Shown: positions 57,733 through 64,000 of the stretch, in pieces
Layout: each line of letters starts with the position of its first letter
Position numbering within the stretch: the first letter of the stretch is position 1
NCBI RefSeq assembly: GCF_026686735.1
Contig: NZ_CP113432.1
Coordinates: 5,507,001 to 5,571,000 of the forward strand
Direction: 5' to 3'
Origin: Pseudomonas triclosanedens
GTDB lineage: Bacteria; Pseudomonadota; Gammaproteobacteria; Pseudomonadales; Pseudomonadaceae
DNA: 64,000 nt
The notes under the pieces: model-generated
The model's database searches: none
What the model saw: only the letters and a program-made list of their open reading frames with translations
What the model was told of the DNA's origin: nothing
Made by a program: the position numbers and the translations under genes

Positions 57733-58629
57733 TCAGACCTGGAACACCGGCACGCGGTGGCACCAGCGGTCCTTGTATTCGCGGTCGGCGCGACCGAAGG
57801 AATAGCGCAACGGCTTGCCCAGCGCCTCGGCTTCGGCCCAGGCTTCCTGGGTATTGACGAAGCTCAGTACGCTGCCGGGGCTGAACTCGCGGTTTTCCGG
57901 TGCGACACCACCGTTGATGTACTCGACGCTGATCCACTTCGGCGACTCGACCCGATAGAGAATCTGGATCGCCACCGGCTCGCCGTCCAGACGCACCAGC
58001 GAGCCGCGCATGAATTCGCGCATCAGGCCGAACACTTCGGCCAGCCGCGCCTTGCCCGGCACCTCGAATTCCCAGCGGCGCTGGAACAGATCGGCATAGA
58101 TGCGCGCCTGTTCCTCGGGGCTCAGCTCGCTCATCGGCTGCAGCACGCCGCCGGCCTCCTCCAGCAGACGCTGTTCGCGGCGCTGGTTGTAGCGGAACTT
58201 CTTCGAGAAATCTGCCGGCGCGCGGTTCATCGCCAGTTGCTCGGGCTGCTCGCGGGCACCGCGGACCTGCTCGCGGTTGAGCTCGGACAGGTAACGCACC
58301 TGATGGCGCAGCTCGATGTGCGCGCCTTCGGCAATCGGCAGGATGATCTCGGCATTGCCCAGGTCGAACAACGCCTTCTTGCCCTGGCGCTTGAGCACGT
58401 CCTTGGATAGCGCGAGGTTGCGCCCCCAGGTCGGCACTGCGGCGCGCAATTCGTCGCCGTCGAACCAGCCCAGGTAGCGCACCGGGATGCCGGCCAGACC
58501 GGCCAGGCGCTCAACCACTTCGGGGTGGGTAGCGACGCTACCGCCGAAACGCTGCCAGGCGGCGGCGTAATCCGCCGCCGCGATGGGCGTCCAGCCGCGC
58601 TCGCGGAAGACTCGCAGACGATTCAGCAT
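57733..58629 (-). CDS. mig-14: Mig-14-like GNAT protein
   Basis: A 298-residue protein matching the Mig-14 family. The patterns are ERGWTPIAAADYAAAWQRFG, KFRYNQRREQRLLEEAGG, DLFQRRWEFEVPGKARLAEV, and SYEYING-like ISVEYINGG near the end. Salmonella and P. aeruginosa mig-14 aid resistance to cationic antimicrobial peptides; the fold is that of GNAT/FemX acyltransferases. Lies 19 bases upstream of nothing else but close to msbA (msbA precedes it in direction), within the leftward msbA-mig-14-dnpA-hldE group. Confidence 0.87.
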   Translation of the reverse strand: MLNRLRVFRERGWTPIAAADYAAAWQRFGGSVATHPEVVERLAGLAGIPVRYLGWFDGDELRAAVPTWGRNLALSKDVLKRQGKKALFDLGNAEIILPIAEGAHIELRHQVRYLSELNREQVRGAREQPEQLAMNRAPADFSKKFRYNQRREQRLLEEAGGVLQPMSELSPEEQARIYADLFQRRWEFEVPGKARLAEVFGLMREFMRGSLVRLDGEPVAIQILYRVESPKWISVEYINGGVAPENREFSPGSVLSFVNTQEAWAEAEALGKPLRYSFGRADREYKDRWCHRVPVFQV

Positions 58630-58648
58630 GTACGGCTATTCCACGCCG

Positions 58649-60487
58649 TCATACCGGCTGCTCGACCGGCGCTTCTTCAGTCCCGTCGACCGGGTCGTCG
58701 GCGAACTGACGAGCGTGCAGGCGGGCGTAGTAGCCATTCTGCGCGATCAGTTCGTCATGGGAGCCGCGCTCGACGATGTGGCCCTGATCCATCACCAGGA
58801 TCATGTCCGCCGCCTCGATGGTGCTCAGGCGGTGAGCGATGACCAGGGTGGTGCGGCCTTCCATCACCTTCTCCAGGGCGGCCTGGATATGCCGCTCGGA
58901 CTCGGTGTCCAGTGCCGAGGTGGCCTCGTCGAGGATCAGCACCGGGGCGTCCTTGAGCAGCGCACGGGCGATCGCCAGGCGCTGGCGCTGACCGCCGGAG
59001 AGCATCACGCCGTTCTCGCCGACCTCGGTGTCGAAGCCTTCGGGCAGGCGGTCGATGAACTCGCGGGCGAAGGCGTCGTCAGCGGCCTTTTCCACTGCGC
59101 TGCGCGGCTTGTCGGCCAGGTCGCCATAGGCGATGTTGTTCAGAACGCTGTCGTTGAACAGGTTGACCTGCTGGGTGACCAGGGCGATGTGCTTGCGCAG
59201 GTTGCGCAGCCGGTACTCCTCGACATCCACGCCATCGAGCAGAATCTGCCCGTCGCTATGGGCGTAGAAGCGCGGGATGAGGTTCGCCAGGGTCGACTTG
59301 CCGCTGCCGGAGCGACCGACCAGGGCGACCATCTGGCCCGGCTCGACAGTGAAGTTCAGGTCGTTGAGCACCTGCTTCTCGGTGCCCGGATAGGTGAAGC
59401 TGAGATTCTTCACTTCCAGGCGGCCGCTGACGCGGTCGCGCTCGATGGTGCCCTTGTCCACTTCCTGCGGCTGGTCTAACTGCTCGAAGATGCTCTCCGC
59501 GCCGGCGACGCCCTTCTGGATGGTGGAGCTGACTTCGGAAAGCTGGCGGATCGGCTTGGGCAACAGGCCGGCCATGGAGATATAGGCGACCAGCTCGCCC
59601 GCGGTGGCATCGCCGCGCAGCAGCAGGACCAGATAGAGCAGCACGGCCATCGCGCTGTAGATCACCAGTTGCAGCATCGGCGTGTAAACCGCCGACGTCT
59701 TGTTCATGCGCAGGTTCTTCTTGGTGTTCTCGCTGCTCACCTTGAGGAAACGCTTGCTCTCGTAGGGCTCGCCGCCGAAGCTGCGGACCACGCGGTAGCC
59801 GTGGATGGTCTCCGAGGCAACATGGGTGACGTCGCCCATCGCCACCTGGATCTTCTTGCTCTGCTTGCGGAATTTGCGGCTGGCGCTGGTCACCATCACC
59901 GCGATGACCGGCAGGATCGCCAGCATCACCAGGGTCAGCTTCCAGTTCATGTACAGCAGCGAGCCGAACAGGAACACCACGGTCATGCCTTCGCGGATCA
60001 CCACCTTGATGGCGTCGGTGGCGGCACCGGTAACCATCGTCACGTTGAAGGTAATGCGCGAAATCAGGTGGCCGGAATTGTGCCGGTCGAAGTAGCGGTT
60101 GGGCAGAGTCAGCAGGTTGTTGAACAGTTCCACGCGCAGGTCGTGGACCAGGCCCAGGGAAACCTTGGCCAGGAAATAGTTGCCGAGGAACGAGCCAACA
60201 CCCTGCCAGAGGGCGATCAGCACCACCAGCAGCGGTACGGCATAGAGCAGTTCCAGGTCACGCAACCAGTGCCAGGGAGCGTCTGGGAACAACGCGGCGT
60301 CCGGGTTGGTCAGGCCGTCGACGAAGTACTTGAGGATGCCGGCAAGCATCGGCTGGGTGGCGGCGAAGATCAGGAAACCGACAATGCTCAGTGCGAACAG
60401 GCCCGCATAAGGGCGCACATAGGAGAGCAGACGGAAGTAGATCTTGACGCTGGACACCGGCTGGGCGCTCCGGGGAGAATCACTCAT
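58649..60487 (-). CDS. msbA: Lipid A export ATP-binding/permease protein MsbA
   Basis: ABC exporter that flips lipid A-core across the inner membrane. The 612-residue half-transporter has six membrane helices (about 20-310) and a nucleotide-binding domain. Motifs are Walker A VGRSGSGKSTLANLIPRF, signature LSGGQRQRLAIARAL, Walker B VLILDEATSALD and the H-loop His in VIAHRLSTI. ATG at 60487 (MSDSPRSAQ); longer frames upstream are not coding. It leads the leftward msbA-mig-14-dnpA-hldE run and is divergent from the kinase-like gene, as in P. aeruginosa. Confidence 0.96.
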   Translation of the reverse strand: MSDSPRSAQPVSSVKIYFRLLSYVRPYAGLFALSIVGFLIFAATQPMLAGILKYFVDGLTNPDAALFPDAPWHWLRDLELLYAVPLLVVLIALWQGVGSFLGNYFLAKVSLGLVHDLRVELFNNLLTLPNRYFDRHNSGHLISRITFNVTMVTGAATDAIKVVIREGMTVVFLFGSLLYMNWKLTLVMLAILPVIAVMVTSASRKFRKQSKKIQVAMGDVTHVASETIHGYRVVRSFGGEPYESKRFLKVSSENTKKNLRMNKTSAVYTPMLQLVIYSAMAVLLYLVLLLRGDATAGELVAYISMAGLLPKPIRQLSEVSSTIQKGVAGAESIFEQLDQPQEVDKGTIERDRVSGRLEVKNLSFTYPGTEKQVLNDLNFTVEPGQMVALVGRSGSGKSTLANLIPRFYAHSDGQILLDGVDVEEYRLRNLRKHIALVTQQVNLFNDSVLNNIAYGDLADKPRSAVEKAADDAFAREFIDRLPEGFDTEVGENGVMLSGGQRQRLAIARALLKDAPVLILDEATSALDTESERHIQAALEKVMEGRTTLVIAHRLSTIEAADMILVMDQGHIVERGSHDELIAQNGYYARLHARQFADDPVDGTEEAPVEQPV

Positions 60488-60578
60488 GAAGTGCAAGCTG
60501 CCTTGTCGTAAGAAGACTGCGGATGATACCACCCCAGTCCCATTCCATGCTGCCCCCAGGTCTGACAGTCCGTTTCCC

Positions 60579-61238
60579 ATGAATGCCCTCGACGACTCCT
60601 CCTATCACTCGCTCGTCGACGGCGCCGAAGTGATCGAACGCGATCCTCATGGCGACAAGGTCCTGCACCTGCGCGATGGCAGTTTCCTCAAGCTGTTCCG
60701 CCGCAAGCGCCTGCTTTCCACAGCGATCATTTCGCCGCCGGAGAAGCGCTTCCTGAACAACTGCAGCATCCTCGCCGACAAGGGCATTCCCTGTCCGCGC
60801 GCGCTTCGCACCTACAACTTTCCCGAAATCGAACGCACCGCCGTGCGCTACGAGCCCCTTCCAGGCCATACCCTGCGCAGCTACATCCCGACGCAGGAGC
60901 CCGAGCGCCAGCTAGAGATACTCCGCGACGTGGCGGCGTTCATCGCCCATCTGCACGACAAGGGGATCTACTTCCGCTCGTTGCATCTGGGCAATGTCAT
61001 CCTCACGCCATCCGGGGCCTACGGACTGATAGATATTTCCGACCTGCGAACCAGCGTTCTCCCCTTGTCGCGGGCCAAGCGAAAACGTAATTTCAAGCAC
61101 TTGCTGCGCTACAAGAAGGACATTGCACTGATCCGGAAACTGGGTCTGACAGCCTTCTTCGACCACTACAACAAGAACTCGACTACGCCCCTGGACGGCC
61201 AGGAGATCGCCTCCGAGTACGACGCTTCCAGGGCGTGA
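60579..61238 (+). CDS. Kdo/WaaP-type kinase-like protein with altered catalytic loop
   Basis: A 219-residue protein with the small-kinase fold of lipopolysaccharide kinases. It has a Lys-rich ATP region (FLKLFRRKRLLSTA), hinge VRYEPLPGHTLRSYI, and a catalytic loop at about 131-139 reading YFRSLHLGNVIL. The active Asp of HRD or x-D-L-H-x-G-N is Ser134 here. IDISDLR supplies the Mg-binding Asp. So it may be a pseudokinase or use another residue. It corresponds by position to the kinase-like gene beside msbA in P. aeruginosa. Rightward and followed 49 bases later by a glycosyltransferase. Confidence 0.8.
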   Translation: MNALDDSSYHSLVDGAEVIERDPHGDKVLHLRDGSFLKLFRRKRLLSTAIISPPEKRFLNNCSILADKGIPCPRALRTYNFPEIERTAVRYEPLPGHTLRSYIPTQEPERQLEILRDVAAFIAHLHDKGIYFRSLHLGNVILTPSGAYGLIDISDLRTSVLPLSRAKRKRNFKHLLRYKKDIALIRKLGLTAFFDHYNKNSTTPLDGQEIASEYDASRA

Positions 61239-61287
61239 CACAGACAATGGGAGCACGGCTCCACCCCAGATCAGGGAATGCCCGGAA

Positions 61288-62151
61288 ATGAACGATACGG
61301 TAAAGATCTTCGTCGGTTGTGATCCGAACGACTGCGATCTCGAACAGATGATGGTGCTCGAATACAGCCTCCGCAAACATGCTTCGCAGCCGGTCGAAAT
61401 CCATTGGATGCAACTGTCCCACGATCCCTCGAGCTTCTGGTACTCCAAGCCCGAAGCCGGTGAAGGCTGGCGCAGCGACGACTGGACCACGCCCTTCTCG
61501 GGCTTTCGCTGGAGCATTCCGGCGTTCTGCAACTTCGAAGGCCGGGCCATCTACATGGACGCCGACGTCGTGATCCTCAGCGACATCGCCGAACTGTGGA
61601 ACACCCCGTTCGAGCAGGGCAAGATCGTGATGGCCAAGGGCGGCGAGGAATCCTGGCGCTTCTGTGTGTCGATGTGGGACTGCGCCGCGGCCAAGGCACA
61701 CCTGCCACCGCTGGAAGAAATCCGTGGCGACCGCAAGGCGCACCACAAGCTGCGTGACTATTTCCGCCACCATACCCAGCTGATCCAGGCGTTCGACACT
61801 CAGTTCAACAATATCGACGGTGAAGGTCACCCGATCGACGCGATCAAGATCCTGCACTACTCGGACATCGGCACCCAGCTATCGCACAAGCACTCGTTCA
61901 AGCGCCTGGAAAGCCAGGGTGAGAAGCACTGGTTCGACGGGGCGGTGTTCGATCATCCGCGCAAGGACCTGATCGAGCTGTTCGACCGCTACCTGGCCGA
62001 AGCCCTGGCCGCCGGCTATTCGCTGGACAACTACAAGGTCAAGCAGCGCTTCGGCACCATCACCAAGGCGTCGCAGAAGAACTACAAGGGTAACGACGTT
62101 ACCCGCGGCAAGAAGAGCGGCGGCCTGCTGAGCCGCCTGTTCGGACGGTGA
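61288..62151 (+). CDS. Glycosyltransferase, GT8-like
   Basis: A 287-residue cytoplasmic glycosyltransferase. It starts KIFVGCDPNDCDLEQMMVLE, has the nucleotide-sugar metal motif DAD in YMDADVVILSDIAELW, and WSIPAFCNFEGRAI just before it, as in GT8-type retaining enzymes. A basic C-terminal tail (KKSGGLLSRLFGR) may contact the membrane. Its place between the kinase-like gene and waaL suggests a role in lipopolysaccharide core assembly; the sugar is unknown. Confidence 0.8.
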   Translation: MNDTVKIFVGCDPNDCDLEQMMVLEYSLRKHASQPVEIHWMQLSHDPSSFWYSKPEAGEGWRSDDWTTPFSGFRWSIPAFCNFEGRAIYMDADVVILSDIAELWNTPFEQGKIVMAKGGEESWRFCVSMWDCAAAKAHLPPLEEIRGDRKAHHKLRDYFRHHTQLIQAFDTQFNNIDGEGHPIDAIKILHYSDIGTQLSHKHSFKRLESQGEKHWFDGAVFDHPRKDLIELFDRYLAEALAAGYSLDNYKVKQRFGTITKASQKNYKGNDVTRGKKSGGLLSRLFGR

Positions 62152-62156
62152 TCGAA

Positions 62157-62188
62157 ACGGGCCGCCACGCCAGCGCGTGACGGCCCGT
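62157..62188. terminator. Hairpin between the glycosyltransferase gene and waaL
   Basis: ACGGGCCG (62157-62164) and CGGCCCGT (62181-62188) pair, with an inner CACGC/GCGTG stem. Fills the gap between convergent genes and can act in both directions. No long T run. Confidence 0.55.
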
Positions 62189-62193
62189 CGCCC

Positions 62194-63399
62194 TCAGATC
62201 CGCCTTTCGACCCGGTACTGGGTCGCCACCGCCAGGCAGCCGGCCATCGGCAGCCAGAACCACATCCACACAAGGTTCGGCGCCGCCACGAAGAAGTGCA
62301 GCTCCACGGTCATGACCACGGCAGCCGCCGCCATCACCGAGAACCACAGCCGCGCGAAGTCAGTGCGCGCCTTCCACGCGCCCCACAGGCAGGCGGCCAT
62401 CGCCAGCAGCATGGTGATCAGTCCCACCAGGCCGAACTGATAGAGCACCTCCAGGTAAAGACTGTGCGGGTTGCGCACCACCTGGCCGGTGGACAGGGTG
62501 ACCCTGCCCAGCTCGGTGTGCGAACCGTGGCCGAACCACCAGGCCTCGCCGATACGCTCGAAGACCACGCGCCAGATCTCGTCACGCTTGGTCAGCCCGC
62601 GGGAGCCGAACTCATACACCACCTGTTCGAAACCGAACACCAGCACGGCGATGCCCGCCAGCACGGCCAGGCCGATTGCATAGATCCTCTGGCGCCCTTC
62701 GGTCATGCACAGCACCAGCACGCTGGCGCCCATCAGGCCGGCAACCCAGGCGGAACGCGCGAAGGTGAAGTACAGATAGACGAAGAGCACCAGCGTGCAG
62801 ACCAGCCAGAGCAGCCGCATGGCCCAGTTGCGCGCACGAAGCAGCAGCCAGACAGCGACGATGAAGCAGAATGCGTAGTGCATGCCTGCCTCGATGGTGA
62901 TGCCGAAATCCGCGATGCCGGGAATACCGGAGTCCTTGATGTTCATCACCCGATAGCCGAGCTCGAACTGCCCCTGCAGAGCCTTGTTCAGCAGCGAGAA
63001 ACCAGCGAAACCAGCGCCAGCCAGGGCGTCCAGGCCAAGCACGAAGAGCCACGGGCGACTCTCGCGCCCGCCCATCACCATCACCACCCAGGTGAAGAAC
63101 AGGATGACCAGCAGTTGTTTGACCGAGCTGGGCGAGTCCGTGAGGATGGCGTTGAGCATCAAGCCCATCCAGAACACGAGATAGAGCAGGAACGCCAGGG
63201 ATGCCAGGCGCGCCCTCTCGCGGAACAGTTCCAGCGACAGGAAGATCACCGCCAGGAACGCGCCCAAGCGGATGCTTTTCAGCCAGTCGCCGTTCTCCGT
63301 CGGCCACCAGAAGCGGCCCACCACCAGCATGCTCAGGGTGACGACCGCAAAGGCGAGCCCCACCAGTTTCAACCAATCCGACCGTCTTTCGAGTTGCAT
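62194..63399 (-). CDS. waaL: O-antigen ligase WaaL
   Basis: Joins O-antigen from undecaprenyl diphosphate to the lipid A-core on the periplasmic face. The 401-residue protein has about 11 membrane helices and the family periplasmic loop GHGSHTELGRVTL with NPHSLYLEVLYQFGLVGL, whose His is essential in WaaL proteins. ATG at 63399 (MQLERRSDWLKL). Convergent with the glycosyltransferase gene and next to a partial sugar-transfer gene upstream in the same direction. The order msbA, kinase-like gene, waaL follows P. aeruginosa. Confidence 0.93.
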   Translation of the reverse strand: MQLERRSDWLKLVGLAFAVVTLSMLVVGRFWWPTENGDWLKSIRLGAFLAVIFLSLELFRERARLASLAFLLYLVFWMGLMLNAILTDSPSSVKQLLVILFFTWVVMVMGGRESRPWLFVLGLDALAGAGFAGFSLLNKALQGQFELGYRVMNIKDSGIPGIADFGITIEAGMHYAFCFIVAVWLLLRARNWAMRLLWLVCTLVLFVYLYFTFARSAWVAGLMGASVLVLCMTEGRQRIYAIGLAVLAGIAVLVFGFEQVVYEFGSRGLTKRDEIWRVVFERIGEAWWFGHGSHTELGRVTLSTGQVVRNPHSLYLEVLYQFGLVGLITMLLAMAACLWGAWKARTDFARLWFSVMAAAAVVMTVELHFFVAAPNLVWMWFWLPMAGCLAVATQYRVERRI

Positions 63400-63452
63400 A
63401 AATCCACGCTGGCAAGTCAGTTGTCGAGAGCCGGCCGGTGCCGGCCCCGGAG

Positions 63453-64000
63453 TTAGAGTTTGATGACGGTCACGCCGGAAGAGCGCGTCCATTCCCGTTC
63501 GAAATCCCAGGCGTGGCCATCCCAGAAAGAGCCGCCCTCATCGGAGAAGCCCACCAGCACGATTTCGTAGTCGGCCTGTTTCAAACGCTTCACGTAATCG
63601 AAGAAGGCCACGGCGTAGAAGCCGGTAGACGGCCCGCCACGGGTCGGCAGCATCTCGTAGGGATAGCCTTCCAGAGCCGGGAACGGCTGGCGCAACGGCA
63701 GGAATGAAACACCACGGTGCGACTCCGGCAGACTGTCGGCGTCGCCGCCCAGCAGAACGCTGTGGAAACGCTGGTTGAACCAAGGGAACAGCCGCAGCCA
63801 GCCCTTGTAAGGGAAGCCGAAATAGCCGCCCTTGCGGTAGTTGTGACGATGAATGAACAGGTTGTGCAACTGGCGGCGCAGCAACGCGCGGTTGCGGCAT
63901 TTGTTAAAGCTCACCACCAGGTCATCCGGCCCCAGCGCCAGCGCATCGATATGCTCGCGAGTGATGGCCGGGTTATTGGCCAGCAGCACGATCCGGCGCG
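63453..64000 (-). CDS. Partial sugar-transfer-like protein, runs off the window
   Basis: C-terminal part of a protein, at least 180 residues; the frame is open to position 64000 (RRIVLLANNPAI), so the start lies outside. VLLANNPAITREHIDALALG and DDLVVSFNKCRN resemble the opening of sialyltransferase-type (GT29) domains, and LVGFSDEGGSFWDGHAWDFE closes it. The GTG at 63989 would be a poor start. It precedes waaL in the same direction, so a part in lipopolysaccharide or capsule sugar addition is likely. Family assignment is tentative. Confidence 0.6.
   Translation of the reverse strand, partial: RRIVLLANNPAITREHIDALALGPDDLVVSFNKCRNRALLRRQLHNLFIHRHNYRKGGYFGFPYKGWLRLFPWFNQRFHSVLLGGDADSLPESHRGVSFLPLRQPFPALEGYPYEMLPTRGGPSTGFYAVAFFDYVKRLKQADYEIVLVGFSDEGGSFWDGHAWDFEREWTRSSGVTVIKL

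Overview
The window is chromosomal DNA of a Pseudomonas from the P. aeruginosa lineage. It is high-GC and densely coded. It follows the P. aeruginosa block mutL-amiB-tsaE-nnr-queG-orn-rsgA-motBA ... rhdA-psd ... fimX-serB ... parC ... parE-cpdA-nudF-thiC-opmH ... waaA ... hldE-msbA-waaL almost gene for gene. It differs from what I recall of PAO1 by an HPP-family gene between psd and fimX, a catabolic-looking island between opmH and waaA, and a dnpA/mig-14 pair lying between hldE and msbA. That suggests a relative of P. aeruginosa rather than the species itself, but I cannot name the species. I saw no insertion sequences, prophage genes, CRISPR arrays, tRNAs or rRNAs.

Layout. 1-9.1 kb: DNA repair, cell-wall, tRNA-modification and RNA-turnover genes, then the flagellar stator pair motAB with a sigma-28-type promoter. 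9.1-17.6 kb: an HDOD protein, rhodanese RhdA, phosphatidylserine decarboxylase, an HPP membrane protein, a PilZ-like protein and FimX (c-di-GMP control of type IV pili). 17.7-25 kb: serB, a membrane protein with a cyclase-like domain, a YdjM-type hydrolase, a lipoprotein phosphoesterase, a GT-C glycosyltransferase and a PqiC-type lipoprotein. 25.1-33.6 kb: a leftward run nudF-yqiB-cpdA-yqiA-parE-(phytase-like)-(retropepsin-like)-parC. 33.8-39.9 kb: an RsiV-like lipoprotein, then thiC-cytX behind a TPP riboswitch, and the TolC-like gene opmH. 40-45.8 kb: an accessory island with an aldolase-type enzyme, an orphan periplasmic binding protein, a cupin, a trimethylamine-dehydrogenase-like flavoenzyme, a DUF6896-like gene and an XRE-cupin regulator. 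45.8-54.5 kb: waaA, a LysR regulator divergent from an SMR (EmrE-type) efflux gene, an FAD oxidoreductase/aldo-keto reductase pair, a divergent Nudix-like protein and two acyl-CoA dehydrogenases. 54.7-64 kb: lipopolysaccharide genes hldE, dnpA, mig-14, msbA, a kinase-like gene, a glycosyltransferase, waaL and a partial sugar-transfer-like gene.

Most striking observations. Both topoisomerase IV genes carry a substitution at a classic fluoroquinolone-resistance position. ParC has Leu (TTG) at codon 87, and ParE has Arg (AGG) at codon 460, equivalent to P. aeruginosa Ser457. Each is one base from a Ser codon, so this looks like a drug-selected strain. A perfect 12-bp inverted repeat containing ATC-N9-GAT covers the LysR start codon and faces emrE. 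A good sigma-28 promoter precedes motA. A Vfr-like half-palindrome precedes cpdA, whose real start is probably a TTG. One acyl-CoA dehydrogenase lacks the catalytic Glu that its neighbour keeps, suggesting a heteromeric enzyme. The protein at 50955-51866 holds a near-complete Nudix box that is easy to miss.
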